From assembly GCF_958295425.1 (NCBI RefSeq), contig NC_081138.1, forward strand, positions 20,875,886-20,939,885: DNA of 64,000 bases. Direction: 5' to 3'. The translations under genes were made by a program, and so were the position numbers. The DNA is from Solea solea (taxonomy: Eukaryota; Chordata; Actinopteri; Pleuronectiformes; Soleidae). This document shows, one piece after another, positions 12,038 through 24,316 of this stretch; the stretch's first letter is position 1, and each line of letters begins with the position of its first letter. The notes under the pieces are model-generated. The model worked only from the letters and a program-made list of their open reading frames with translations, searched no databases and was not told the origin of the DNA.

Positions 12038-13123
12038 ATTGTGTCTTCTGAGAATGGAGAGAAAGGCAACGCTGACAACCGTCAAGAAGCAGAAGCCGTC
12101 CTGACCAGCCTGGTCACTCCAGTAAAGCTCCCACTGAGTCAACAGGACACAGATTCTCATCAACGCAAACTCCTGAAAACTAGTCCCCCGATCAGTCACA
12201 CCAACGCCAATAATATTACCACATCCTCATCGGACTCTAATGCCTCTGTCCCGTCTGTCCCCTCTGTCCCCGATGTCCCCAAGAACTGGTCAAAGGTCTC
12301 CGCAACCGTGAAAGCCCGTAGGGATCTGGTGAAGGAAATGTGTGCCAAGTACAAAAGCAACATCCCAAAGAACATCACAAAAGGACACTTATATCACGTC
12401 TTTGTGGAGGACAAATACAAGTTGTTGTACTGCCAGGTGCCCAAGGCAGGCTGTTCCAACTGGAGGAGGACACTGATGGTGTTGTCAGGCTATGCCTCCA
12501 ATATTGAAAATATCAAACACGACACAGTCCACTATGCCAGCAACCTCAGGAGTCTCAACAATTATGACAATGAGGGTGTGATTCACCGACTGAAAACCTA
12601 CACCAAAGTCCTCTTTGTCCGAGAACCAATGCAGAGGTTAGTGTCAGCGTATAGGGATAAGTTTGAAAATCCAAACGACTACTACCACGGGCTGTTTGGT
12701 AAACCCATCATCTCCAAGTACAGGGTGAACGCATCCGAGGAAGCCCGGAAGACAGGCAACGGGGTCACATTCAAGGAATTCATACAGTATCTACTGGATG
12801 TCCACCGGCCCATAGGAATGGATATCCACTGGAATCTGGTGGACAAACTCTGCCACCCTTGTATCATGAACTATGACTTCATTGGCAAGTTTGAAAACAT
12901 GGGAGAAGAGTCCGACTTTCTCCTGCGATTGATCGGGGCACCGAGTGACCTCAAGTTGCCGACATTTAAAGACAGGAACCCAAAAGACAAGAAGACCTCG
13001 ACGGATGTCATGGAAAGTTACTTCTCCCAGGTCACTGCAGAGGAGAAACAGAAAGTCTATGACTTCTACTACATGGACTACCAGATGTTTGACTACTCCA
13101 AGCCTTTTAATGATCTACATTAA
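12038..13123 (+). CDS. chst8: Carbohydrate (GalNAc-4) sulfotransferase 8, large terminal exon
   Basis: Golgi type II sulfotransferase of the HNK-1 family, which moves sulfate from PAPS to the 4-hydroxyl of terminal beta-GalNAc on N-glycans such as those of pituitary hormones. The exon opens after a ttctttcctag acceptor and runs 361 codons to TAA. Counting codon 12041 as 1, the 5'-phosphosulfate site is CQVPKAGCSNWRR (about 131-143) and the 3'-phosphate site is FVREPMQRLVSAYRDKF (about 192-208). A stem with N-linked sites (NIT, NAS) and a VPSVPSVPDVP stretch precedes the catalytic domain. The C-terminus, YDFYYMDYQMF then YSKPFNDLH, resembles CHST8 rather than CHST9, whose end I recall as shorter (..TTPFL). 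The codon at 12041 is GTG, so this is a spliced-in exon and not a start. The membrane-anchor exon was not found. The family call is firm; CHST8 over CHST9 rests on the C-terminus and the kctd15 neighbour. Confidence 0.92.
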   Translation: MVSSENGEKGNADNRQEAEAVLTSLVTPVKLPLSQQDTDSHQRKLLKTSPPISHTNANNITTSSSDSNASVPSVPSVPDVPKNWSKVSATVKARRDLVKEMCAKYKSNIPKNITKGHLYHVFVEDKYKLLYCQVPKAGCSNWRRTLMVLSGYASNIENIKHDTVHYASNLRSLNNYDNEGVIHRLKTYTKVLFVREPMQRLVSAYRDKFENPNDYYHGLFGKPIISKYRVNASEEARKTGNGVTFKEFIQYLLDVHRPIGMDIHWNLVDKLCHPCIMNYDFIGKFENMGEESDFLLRLIGAPSDLKLPTFKDRNPKDKKTSTDVMESYFSQVTAEEKQKVYDFYYMDYQMFDYSKPFNDLH

Positions 13124-14081
13124 CCGATTACTGTCGGGCCTCTCGCATCACAATTGCATTCCACTATGTCCACATCTCGACCATTTAACTCCAAATGAAG
13201 GAATCTATGTCCCTCCTGTCTTCTCGTTTTCTCCACAACCACTCGTTTGACCAATTTCGAACTTTGCAAACGCTTCGTTTACGATGTGTGAACTGTCGGG
13301 AGAATGGGCAGACAGCGAATCCGCCCCCCGCATTTATTTCTAGTTTGAACTGAGACACCACCCTTTGACGATGTCAACCCAAGACATAATTTGACAGCAC
13401 TGCACTAGCGATCATTCACCATCAAGCTCAGTCACACGCTCACACATGGATCTTTGGACCGAAGAAATAGAAATAGAACAATATGATGTGGTATTAAATA
13501 CTTTATTTACTACTAGTGTGCGGTGAGGTACAATTATAAATAGAACTATGGAAAAAAAAATAGAGATTTAATCGTTATTTTGTTATTTGTTATTTGTAAA
13601 GCTACTTGACTTCCTTGGTGGTGGATTTCTAGCGGGGCCGGTCGACGATCGGCAAGAAATGCGGAGGGGATGCTAGTGACAAAGAGGCGAGACATGATGG
13701 AGAATAATAATAAAAAAAAAGGCTAGAAAAAGAACAGGTTTAAAAAGAAAAGCTTTCATGTTTCGCTTTTGTCGTCCCCTGAGGAATTCTGAGTAATTAC
13801 CAAAGCCTGCTGGGGCCTCTTCCTCACATTTACCTCGGTGATCTTGCGTAGCCCTACTCCTTCACTCCCCAGCTTTTAGAGATGCTTATCCCGTCAAATG
13901 AAGGACAGAGGTGAGAAAAGTGTGTGGGCCTGATCAGTTTAGTGGGCATGTGTGACGATGATGACGCGAGGAGGTTCTAAGTGGTGGCACCCTCATCACC
14001 CACTCCATGTTGATTACAATTTCTATATCATAGCTATATAAACATATATATATATATATCATAGATTTATTTTCTTTTATA

Positions 14082-14087
14082 AATAAA
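14082..14087 (+). terminator. chst8: Possible proximal polyadenylation signal
   Basis: AATAAA about 960 bases after the stop codon in AT-rich sequence. No clear downstream GT-rich element was noted, so usage is uncertain. Confidence 0.35.
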
Positions 14088-14808
14088 GTGACAGCCCAAA
14101 ATATAAATTATAAATGCTTGTAAAAAGGCTTTAAAAAAAATAAAAACGTGTTTTATGGGGCATAACACACACACAGTAGGTGGGATTGAACCATAATGAT
14201 ACCTCAGCTTCAGTAACAGTCACCACACCAGAAACAAACCCCCCCCCACCACCGTGTAATGCACCGCAATTCATTAGAAATATTACAAATTGGACGTGCA
14301 GTAAGTTATGCCTTTATGTATCAACACGTAACAGTATGGATATTTCACGTGTGTTGATTTATTTCACATTATACATGTGGTGATAGAAAATGAAACACTG
14401 TAAAGGGCATATATCTTGAAAAATGTGTAAAGTGCTGCCCGCTGGGACACTGTGTGCACCTATTGTAGCATTTTTTTGTATTTCTAACTTTGTTGGTTAG
14501 GTCCGTGCTTTATGGTATAATGCATACATTGTTCTAAGACCACAGGACTTGCAGGGTACAACATCTATTACTGCAATAGTGTTTCCAACTTAGTGGTCAT
14601 TTTGTTTCCTTTTGACAGCATTGAAAACTTTAAAAACACACAAAAACAAGTTTGTTTACATTTGCTACCAAATATGAATCACTCCAAGAATGTACAACGG
14701 TGTTTGAAAGAAGCGACGGCGGCCCAAACTTCTCCACGTGTCAAATCCAAAAACCAGTCCCCCAACCAGTTACCGTACGACTTACAGATCACACATCCTT
14801 CCCTCTAT

Positions 14809-14827
14809 CACACACACACACACACAC

Positions 14828-14862
<35 letters not shown>
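14809..14862. repeat. Compound (CA)n(TA)n microsatellite
   Basis: A CA run passes directly into a TA run within the sulfotransferase 3' UTR. Confidence 0.95.
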
Positions 14863-14865
<3 letters not shown>

Positions 14866-15390
14866 CACTATATAGGCTTTTTTCTGACACTACTGTGTAA
14901 AATTGTATAATGGGCATTCAGATGATTGTATATTTTTCTATGTATTTCTAATATTCCTCTCTGTGGAGATGTTTATTTCCCTTTTTGATGTCACTCGTTG
15001 TCGTTTTTAGTGATACTGCTATCGTGTTGTGAAACTGAAGAGTTTCTTTCCAAAACAAAAATATCCACTGGCTAAAAACTACGCAAGTGTACACAAACCG
15101 CAAACAAAAGTCTAAAAATACTCAATTGATGAAGAAACGTATGCGATCGTTTGTGCAGAAGTGCAGATGACAGCTACGGCTGAATGACTAATAGATAGTT
15201 CATTTATTTATTTAATTATTTATTTAGAAAAAGAATGGATATCTGAAATTTTGGAAATGAGCTCTTAATTCAATGAATAATCCCTGTTCTCTTAGGCATC
15301 GATATGATCGTAAAACCCCTGTACAAATGAGCTGCACTCCGCCTCGTCACTCATCCTGGCTAATGACATCTTATCCAATAGCAACCGCAC

Positions 15391-15435
15391 AGTGTGTGTA
15401 TGTGTGTGTGTGCGTGTGTGTGTGCGCGTGTGTGT
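15391..15435. repeat. (GT)n microsatellite with GC interruptions
   Basis: Alternating GT with TATG and GCGT interruptions on the + strand. Confidence 0.9.
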
Positions 15436-15837
15436 AAAAGCAATATACGCCGTTTAGACCGCTTTACAATCTCTTTCCCTTCCATGTCTTTTGGATATAC
15501 AGTAACACGATACACGTCGCAGGTATAATATCCTGTGTCTAATGACATTGAAGAACTGCCCTGCTCACGTTACAGTCCCCCCCCCCCCCGCCTGATGCAG
15601 GTCAGACCACACAGTGACCACACACAACGTGCAATGGCAAATGCAGAGGCACCTCTTTTGTGGGGTTAGCCATCTTTCATTAAAATGGTTCACTCACAGC
15701 ATCTTAAATGATATTAAACTGATGTATGTACAGTATATCGCACTCCTCAGTGTCAGCCAAGGTATCTTCAAAAGAAAGTTGAGTATAAAATTGTCTTGGG
15801 TCACCGTGTTGAATAACTAATTAATGCCTATGATGCA

Positions 15838-15905
15838 AAAATAAATATATATGTATACGTATATATATATACATACATATACATATATACGTATATATAT
15901 AAAAT
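15838..15905. repeat. TA-rich near-palindromic tract
   Basis: Runs of tatata with tacgta and catacatat interruptions, largely self-complementary and able to fold as a cruciform or hairpin in RNA. Confidence 0.85.
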
Positions 15906-16516
15906 AAAACAGATACCCCCTCAAAAAAAACAAGTAGGTAAAATATTTCTTTTTTTCTATGAGGGCATGGTGCAATGATGAACTGTGATGCTGCAAATAA
16001 CCTATGGCTGGTTGCCATTATTTTGTTATTATTATGTCACTATTAAGCTATACACTTTACAGAAAATGTATTTTGTGTGACAAAATATCTAACAGTGATT
16101 TATTATTGATTTTTCTGTTGCTTTGTTGCCAACAAGTAAAGGGAAATTTACATTATTTAAACCTACACACACTATAATCAACCTTTGGAGACGTTTGCTG
16201 ATGGTGATCGTATGAACCTTTGTCAGTATAGTGCGTTGGCTTTTGCTATTCCGAAATTGTTTTTCCGCTGTGGTCAGATTATAGCTAATCTCTGGCCAGC
16301 ACAGCCGACGGTTTGATGAGTATTGCTTTTGCAAATACTGTGTAAACACAAAAGCTTAATTACAGTAACAAGTGAATGTATAACTGTTAATCATTGGTGC
16401 AAAATTGTGTAAAAACATGATCTTAACCCCTTTGCCTTATTTTACACTGCCAATCAAATGGTGTATTTCAGGAAGATTTCTTCTTCAGGTGGTATGTTGT
16501 TTCTGACTGTCTACTA

Positions 16517-16522
16517 AATAAA
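16517..16522 (+). terminator. chst8: Likely main polyadenylation signal of the sulfotransferase gene
   Basis: AATAAA is followed about 25-45 bases later by gtgtgtcc and tttatttttgtgtgcg, a GT-rich downstream element. This is the best poly(A) context after the stop codon. Confidence 0.6.
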
Positions 16523-16608
16523 CTGTCTTTGACATTTTCAGCGTGTGTCCCGTTTATTTTTGTGTGCGTTCGATTTACGAATGTTGACTGTACAATCTCT
16601 TTAAAAGG

Positions 16609-16694
16609 AGGACATGACAAACTCCACACAGGAAGGCATCAAAACCAGTGACCTCCTTGCTGTGAGGCAACAAGTGCTAGTTACTGGACTATCA
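16609..16694 (-). mobile_element. SINE-like fragment, reverse orientation
   Basis: The reverse complement reads cttgttgcctcacagcaagg, then aggtcactggttttgatgcc and tgtgtggagtttgtcatgtc, which is the head of the SINE-like family at 3078 and 5430. Confidence 0.6.
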
Positions 16695-17074
16695 TGTGGT
16701 CTGCAATGCACTGGAAAAATGGCAGACACTGTGGGCGAGAGGAGTTTTGTGTGCACCGACGAGGAAACCAAAGTATTTTTCCACTTTAGTGCAAGAATCA
16801 GATTGAAATAAATGATCAATAAGAGCGCCAAGCAAATGTTGCTTGTCTTTAAATACGTCGTTAAGTTAAGCTAAGGACTTCTCATCCTTCTTCTGTGGTG
16901 AGCTGGACCTTGAATTCTGCTTATCGCAGTGAAATGACTAAATATTCAATATTCAATGGCAGTGAATGGAAACACCACAGAATGATTTCCTTAAAGTGTG
17001 CTACACAGTTTCTTGTAAGGTTAAGGCAAATGGCAACACTAACATGCCAAAGTCAGGGATGATACAGTGTCTTC

Positions 17075-17210
17075 ATTTTTTAATTTTAATTTTTAATTTA
17101 ATTTAATTTAATTTAATTTAATTTAATTTAATTTAATTTAATTTCATTTAATTTCATTTCATTTCATTTCATTTCATTTCATTTCATTTCATTTCATTTC
17201 ATTTCATTTA
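17075..17210. repeat. Compound pentanucleotide repeat (ATTTA)n then (ATTTC)n
   Basis: About 70 bases of atttaattta units switch to about 60 bases of atttc units after a mixed stretch. The array abuts a SINE/LINE-type tail at 17211, so it probably grew from the A-rich end of a retroposed copy. Confidence 0.95.
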
Positions 17211-17252
17211 AGATACTTTATTAATCCCCTTAGGGAAATTATTAGCAGTGTC
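17211..17252 (-). mobile_element. Retroposon tail, reverse orientation
   Basis: The reverse complement (aatttccctaaggggattaa, then taaagta) matches the tail of the SINE at 24060 (aatttcccctaagggggatg, then aataaag). Only the tail is recognisable. Confidence 0.55.
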
Positions 17253-17479
17253 ATGCAGTGTTACTTACTAAACTAAACACAACAGGTTTAACCAAAAGCT
17301 GTGTCATTATTTTTCAAATAACTGAGCATATAAATTTGAACCCAACAATGAAATCAACAAAATCGGAACAAATTAGGCGTCATACAAAAATATTTCTTGA
17401 GACTTTCTTGTCACTCAATGACTGTGATGTGGTTTGCTCATACAACTGTTCGTCAAAGTCAAAAATGACAAACCTGTCC

Positions 17480-17570
17480 AGGTTGTTCCCCCTCGCCTTT
17501 TTGCCCTGTGTCAGTTGGGATTGGCTCCAGTGACCCGCAACCCTCATTTGGAGGATAAAGTGGTAGATTG
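17480..17570 (+). mobile_element. SINE-like 3' fragment
   Basis: The phrase cctcgcctttttgccctgtg, then tcagttgggattggctccag and atttggaggataaagtggta, matches the fragment at 9827 and the 3' part of the copy at 3078. Confidence 0.6.
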
Positions 17571-17720
17571 GCATTTACATTTAAGCATTTAGCGCATGTT
17601 TTTATCCAAAGCGACTTACAAAAGTGGAATAAGTTAAATGGAAGGAGTTTTGGAAAGAAATCCACTAGATAGTGGAACAGTGGACTGACAGAGAGGGTGT
17701 CTTGTCCTGCATGTAGGTCC
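17571..17720 (+). repeat. Fish interspersed repeat with the tttatccaaagcgacttaca core
   Basis: Contains tttacatttaagcatttagc followed by a tttttatccaaagcgactta core. From memory this is a very common dispersed repeat in teleosts, probably derived from a DNA transposon. The right edge is approximate. Confidence 0.6.
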
Positions 17721-19049
17721 ACCATTTCAATTATTCAGACTAAAATATTACTCTATTTTATTTCTCTGTGAGACAGCTCACTAGGTCTGCCCCATCGGAA
17801 TTTAATTTGCCCCGTATAGAAAATGAAACGTGAGAAAACTGTGCATGTGGACCATTATCTAGCAGATGGTGACATACTTCACAGAGTCATATACATGCAC
17901 TGAGTGGCACCAGTTCACCTCGGGCAGCTGTGATGAAGTGTAATGCGGCACAGTCAGATCCACGTGTGCAACAAAGCAATGTAAGTCCATGCAATCACTG
18001 CTGAGATATTTCAGGAACGACTGCGAGAGAAAATTGGAATCTTCATTGGAATTACTCACATATTCTTAGAACCAGATCTGCTGTTCAATATTAACAGCCA
18101 TAACTTATAATAAGACACAAACTAGGCGCCTTTCATGGTTCCCCCTCCCTAGACACCAAGGCGCCAGCCATCTGGACCGTATAGGGTTACTAACTGTATA
18201 TATCAGACCTGGCACGCTGCTCGCAGGCTGCACGCTGCGATGATGCCTTACTGCCTTACAATACAATCTTTCAACTTAACTCATCACTGAATCCAGAGGT
18301 CCCATCCTAGGTCGCCTCGCTCTGATAACCAAAAATCTCCGTAACTACAACCATCCACCAAGAGTTAACATACCAGATTATTGGTTAAAAAAAAAAATCA
18401 GGAAATTACAACAATATATTCCAGTTACAGAAGACAAACAACACACAAATGTCCAATGCAGCAAGGCAAACCCGGAATAACATAAACATATAAAATAGCT
18501 TTGTTCTCCGTCTGTCTTAATTTAACCAGAATACCAAGAGCTTGCTCTTAAAGACCTAGTAGACATGGACTAAAATTAAAGCTGCAAACCAACACTGTTC
18601 CAAATAACACGAGGAAAAACAATGAATGAGTTGTCGGGAGCTGCATGCTGCATGCGTTGTCAATGAGTGTTTGTGCTCCTGCAAAGATGATGGAATATAA
18701 TAATGACTGTGGGTCAGACCAGCTGTCAGTCATGTCCGTGCTGAGAAAATGTCAGAGGGGAAACAAATGTGAGAAATCCGTCCTTTGCTCTTGCAGTGTT
18801 GTTTGTCAGTCTGGCGTGTTGTGTGTTTCCCACATATTGTGAAAAGTGTACTCCCGGAAAATCCCGAAGGATATCCTCTTTCATCCAACTGTTGGTTTAT
18901 GTGAGTTGGCAGCTCGTATAACACGTTTAAGTATGTGTCAATTGACTTCAGATGAGCAGAGATGATTTTATTCCATTTAGCCTCATTTCAGGAGGTAAAC
19001 TCCCAAGACATTCAGTAATAACAAAGACAAGGTGAGCACTTTTTGTCTT

Positions 19050-19290
19050 TGCAGCAGGAAGGACCCGGGTTCACAACCCTGTCAGAACACGGCCCTTTCT
19101 GCATGTTTGCATGTTTTTCCCCGTGTGTGCGTGGGTTTTCTCTGGGTTCTCCGCTTCACTCCCACTGTGCAAAAACATGCCGATTTGGGGATTAGGCAAA
19201 TTGGACATTCAAAATTGACAATAGGTGTGAGACTGGATGGTGACTAGGTAGGTACACCCCCCCGACCGTCATGTGGAGGATAAAGCAGTA
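19050..19290 (+). mobile_element. SINE-like repeat, partly degraded
   Basis: Landmarks in order: aaggacccgggttcacaacc (B-box-like), then tgtgtgcgtgggttttctct, gtgcaaaaacatgc, aaattgacaataggtgtgag and atgtggaggataaagcagta. The same family as 3078. A short gaa run follows at 19305-19324. Confidence 0.65.
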
Positions 19291-20210
19291 GAAGATGATG
19301 AGGAAGAAGAAGAAGAAGAAGAAGCACCTTTCATGCATGGATAAAACATATAAAACATTACTGATAATAAAAGGGCTTGAAGTAACAAGAAAACAATCTT
19401 GAAACAAATATTTTAAAATGTTATTGCATCTCCAAAAAGTACATTTGAAAGATAGACGTTAATACCTTCACAATTACATACATTAGGAAATAATAAATAA
19501 AAGCCTGAAGCCTGAATATAATATCAATACAATATTCCAAGATTTAAAAGGCGAGGGTGGTGTAACAGCAGCCTTTTTGTCAAACCAGCAGTATGGGTTT
19601 AAGAATGGCATTGTTTTAATAAAAACAAACAGCAGCCTTACTTCTTTTATTATTGTGCTGTGTGTGTGTGTGTGTGTCAGATTAATATTTGCGGCACAAG
19701 CCGATCACTCTGCAGAGTCAGAAATTTGATTAATGCTCAAGGCTGATTTCCGCAACAGCTCTTGTATAAGTCATTAGAGCATTTTGGGGGAAGTTAAAAA
19801 CTGTGGAGAAAACAAAAGCCATCCATTTACCTCATTAGTGTGCGTGGAAATTCTTGACATGCTTTGAAGAGAACGTGCTTGTGTCGCTACACGAGCTTAA
19901 GGGCCCACAGCAGACACACAAGAAAGGCAACCAAACATCCTCACACAGTGATAAACAACCTCGCCTCGGTTAGGAGGTCTGCAAGAAAAAAAAAAGAAAG
20001 ACTTTGCTCTATTTTTCCAAGTTTCATATTATAAGTTTCTCCATTAATCTTCATGTTTGCCTTGAAGCCAGCATTAACATGGCTGATGACAGGTTTCTGC
20101 TGATTCTCTGGTGACAGAGCTTCAGCCCACAAACGTTCAAAGACGCACACATGCACGCGCACGCACACACTCTTACACAGGGTCTGTGCTGGCAACAACG
20201 ACAACAGCAA

Positions 20211-20240
20211 CAGCATCAGCATCAGCATCAGCATCAGCAC
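20211..20240. repeat. (CAGCAT)n hexanucleotide repeat
   Basis: About five units of cagcat on the + strand. Confidence 0.9.
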
Positions 20241-20454
20241 CGCCTTGGCAAAATGATATAATCATTTACAAGCAGAACAAATTCAATTTGAAGGGATGAC
20301 ACCTCAGTTAAGTTGAGACAATAATGTGAAAGAGTCAGAAAATATTTTCTTCCAACATCAAGTGCAAAAATTACCTCTGATTAATTATAATAATAGTAAT
20401 AATACATCATACTTATTACCATACAGACCTGAGTTAACTCTCGTGTGAAATGCG

Positions 20455-20720
20455 TGTTTGCTTTGGCAGCGTGCTGCGGCACGCTCCAGACACACAAACC
20501 TCATTAAAATGATTTGCCCGAGCGCTGTTGTTAATCAAGCAAAGCAAAAGGACAAGTGGGAAATAATTTTATTAAGAAAATCTCAAAACTCCAGTCCCAA
20601 GCACTTGTGTTTGGCAGGGATGGACGCGGTGATAATATCACGAGAGTGGCTATCACGCTTTATTTTCTCTCTTTCTTATGTACTCCAGCAGGAACTCTCA
20701 GTGCCGTCACACATTTGTAC
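20455..20720. promoter_or_regulatory. Candidate conserved non-coding element
   Basis: Complex, repeat-free sequence without an exon, with homeodomain-type cores (ttaatcaa, cattaaaatg), flanked by AT-rich DNA and microsatellites. It is flagged on texture alone, because developmental genes such as kctd15 often have distal enhancers. No alignment was possible. Confidence 0.2.
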
Positions 20721-21354
20721 AGAAATCTCCATTTAACAATTTAGAAACTGGACACCTGGAGGTTCAGTTAAGGTTTTTTTTTTTTCGCACTTAAACTTCA
20801 CCCAAGGTGACAACGTTACGGCTTAAAAATTCCAAGATATCAAAGCTAATTTCAGGAAGGTACCTCTGAGGCAAACCCTTTTACAAATAGCTAGTGTATT
20901 GTTGAGGCTTTGAACGTGTCCCTGCTGTGAGTTCCCTCCTCTCTACACAAGACATTATTATACGGCATTTAACCACATGATGGCAGTATTGCACCTGAGA
21001 TACTCCAAACTCCAACTCGGTTTTTTCAAAGATTGCTGTTCGTTTTCCTTATTATGTTACGGAATGTGTAGTATAGTAATGTGCACTTCTGGTCACCACC
21101 TCCTGTCACGCTCTCTGGTGTGACACTAAACTGCCCCGTGAAAACCACCCCAAGTCAAATCTATTTGAGCCATACGCTGGCACTGATATGAATTATGCAG
21201 CGGCCATAATGAACTCAAATCAATATAGCAAGGATCTATAATGAAGCCAGTCACACGAGCTGCTCTGAGCAGTGCAGAGCTTCACCCTTGAGGCTGGATC
21301 TGTATCTATGGGGGATTTAAAATTAAAAACAAATAACCCTTCACTTTGCCTTTT

Positions 21355-21497
21355 CTTATTCATGCCATCATAACCCACCGGAATATCTCCCACTACACAC
21401 TTCAAGCATGTAGGACAACCTATAAGTATGTTGTTTTCCATTTCGGCCTAATAATATTCAATAATATTACAAAAATCTTACACACTGGAACTTTAAA
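21355..21497 (-). mobile_element. MITE fragment, reverse orientation
   Basis: The reverse complement begins tttaaagttccagtgtgtaa, the terminus of a widespread fish MITE, and continues into a body with acatacttataggttgtcct. The start at 48093 (taaaggcccactgtgcaaca) is a related terminus. The distal end is lost. Confidence 0.6.
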
Positions 21498-23264
21498 TTA
21501 TCACAAGACATAAAAATGCCTGCTGTACAGGAGCACTAAACCTTAATGGCAACAATAATTATAGTAATAATAATAACAAATGAGCAGTTTCCTTTGTTTT
21601 GGGGGCTGATTTGTGTCGCAGCCTTGATTGTGAGCAGTTGTCTTTTCAATTCCTAGCGCAGTGTTCCAGTGTTTCCAAGTGTCTTAGCTGTAGAAAGAAT
21701 GACATCAGACACCACTTTGTAATTCTGTGTTTTTCATATGTGCGAAAAGGAAATTTGCAAAAATGTTCACAGCCAAGACATTCTCAGAGATTCTCAAAAA
21801 AGAACCTGTCGTTGCTTCTAGACACACTCAGAGAAAAATTTATTCATTTGGTAACAGTGTCTGAAAATGAATGGTAAAAAAAAAGAAAAAGGTAAATGAT
21901 CTGTGTTCATATAACTCGATGACCATCTCAAAGCTGCTTTACACTCACATTCATGCAGGAAAAAAAACGAGTTTATAGGAAGATTACATTAATACTCTCG
22001 CTGCTAAGTTGTATTTAGGTCTTTCTGTTATTTCACACACACCGTACATGCTACAGATACATCTTAAACAAAAATGCTTCATACCTAAAGCCCCTGAAGA
22101 ACAAACCCTGAGCCTCTCAAACCTCAAGAGTCACTCCAACAAGAGCAGAAACTCCTTCAACTTTTCCCAGTGATATGATGTTGCCTCATATATATAGGCG
22201 GGGATTCCCTGCCACTTCGAAATTACATTAATTCTTTATCAGGAAAAAAAAAAAAGGCGCACATCACACATCAGAGTCTGTGTCAAACTCTCCTGCTTTA
22301 AAAGGAGATTTGGTTCTCTCTCTCTCACTCACTCACTCTCTTTCAAGGAGAGAGGTGAGCTTTCAATGAATCACCGTCTGCTCCCACCGTGTTCTGAACT
22401 GTGTCTTCCCTCTGTCAAGCGGTGTGAGTGATGGCGGTGACAGAGGAGACACCTGCCCTGAACCACCGCTGACAGAGAGGAAGAGGAAGAAGGGTGGCCA
22501 AGTGGAGGGAGGAAAGTGCACTGCCTGATGGGAGAAATACACAACAAGGCAACAAACTTGCAGAGACTATCACTTATAGTGACAGGCCAGGAGGTGCCAT
22601 GCTATTAGCAGGCCGTAGGATTTGCCCAGAGCACGGCCCGTCCTATGTAGGATGGATGGGCCTCTCTCTCTGGACTAAATTAATACTGGGAGTCGAGTGA
22701 ATTGCTTTTGGAACAATGTCCTCCTAAGGAGCTAATCAGACAGGAGTTATCTAGGAGTGCCTGTAGGCTGGTTGGCGTGGCTACAGCACTGTGGCTGTCT
22801 GGCAGAAGGCAGGTGCAGCACACCGACTCACAGCAGTTCATTCCCAAGCAGGACAGAGAGAGAAGTGGTGTTGTTCATTAGAATCTGGTGATGATGAATC
22901 CCACGCATCCATAAATGCAAGAAACATCCGTCCGTTAATCGTATAAAAGGTTTGAATGACGGACTTTAAACGCGGCAGGCGAGTGACTAAGAGCGCCGGC
23001 GTGTGCAGTGTCGACTTTGGTGGCGTTTGGATGAGAAATGCAAAGCGGTGTGGATAGAATAGCCCACTTCGACGACCTCATCCCTGACAAAGACACAAGA
23101 AACAGGATGTAGAAGGTCCAAACTCTTGTGTGTGGCCAGCAGTGCTATAGTAACACTGAGCTAATGATGTGCGGGAGAATACACTCTCACATGCTCACAT
23201 GCACAGTGGAAACCCAGGATTACTTATGGCCACTTAACTCAAAGTGTTGGTGAAAGAAAGCGGT

Positions 23265-23266
<2 letters not shown>

Positions 23267-23303
<37 letters not shown>
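23267..23303. repeat. (GT)n microsatellite
   Basis: About 18 uninterrupted GT units. Confidence 0.95.
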
Positions 23304-23305
<2 letters not shown>

Positions 23306-24059
23306 GTGCTGCATGGCCTCTCAGCCCGCATGAGCAGCCTGCAAGAGAACGATGCCTCTGGCAAACCCCGGCCCTGGCTTTGTCTCACCCTCTGGAGGAC
23401 GGCAAACACATTCAGACTGTAATTCACTGCACAAAACGGATATAGCATAGCTTAACAGCCCCGTGAAAGAAAAAAAAAAAAGGATAAACAAGTCACTGAC
23501 TGTTGTTATGCGGGGAAGAAATATGTATTAAATTAACTCGAAGAATAATCGGCTGCCATTGCTTAAAATATCAAAAAATCCAACCGACATATTATTATGA
23601 ATTGCATTCTTGGGCTTTTAATCCTGTTGCATCAGGACATCTTTTATTGCTGATATAGTAGCTGGTCAACAGAAAATGAACAGCTTCACAAATGAAACCT
23701 AATTTCTCTCCTTTTCTTGGCTTCAGACATTTGGTAAGATGAATTTTCAAGGACAGACGTGTCTTTAGTGGAATGAATAATTCAACAATATACTAAAGTA
23801 GTTTTGCTGCAAAAGAGTTTGACATGGTGTAACATTTACCGGCGTGATGTATTTAGATAAAGTAGCTTAGTTAGGAAGTCTCCGTCAAAAAGAAATCACT
23901 GCAGGTAACAGTAATATGTGCAGTGACGCGTGAGAGGCACAATCTACTTACAGTATGTATACTGTCAGAAAGCAGAATATGCTCAAAAATGACTCTCCGC
24001 AATTAAGCAGAAATGAAAGCTCTCAAGCGCAATTAGAGAGGAAAGAATCCTAGTGGAAT

Positions 24060-24275
24060 TCCCTTTCCACTAGAGAGTGGAAAGGGAACTTGGCTTGTAA
24101 CCGGAAGGTCACCAGTTCAAGTCCCCACCAGGACGAAAGGGCTGGGGAACCCCTGAGCAAGGTACCTGACCCCCATAGCTCCCCGGGGCGCTACTCAGTG
24201 TGGCAGCCCACTGCTCCTAATTCTAGGATGGGTCAAATAAAGAGAATAATTTCCCCTAAGGGGGATGAATAAAGA
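24060..24275 (+). mobile_element. tRNA-derived SINE, near full length
   Basis: The head includes ggaaggtcaccagttcaagt (B-box type). The body reads gctggggaacccctgagcaa, then ggtacctgac, the actcagtgtggcagcccact block and ctaggatgggtcaaat, and the tail is aatttcccctaagggggatg followed by aataaag. This is a common fish SINE recognised from memory. A head fragment of the same family lies at 27358, and tails at 17211, 28431 and 45487 may be related. Confidence 0.75.
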
Positions 24276-24316
24276 TAAATTATAAACAACGCGATCATGT
24301 CTCCACATGGTCACAT

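Larger units (their letters stand above)
13124..16545 (+). other. chst8: 3' UTR of the sulfotransferase gene
   Basis: The non-coding stretch from the stop codon to the first strong polyadenylation context holds several simple repeats: TA tracts at 14044 and 14828, CA at 14809, GT at 15391, and a TA-rich palindromic tract at 15840-15905. No other gene is seen. The end is inferred from AATAAA at 16517 with a GT-rich stretch just downstream. Use of an earlier site at 14082 would shorten it. Confidence 0.6.
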
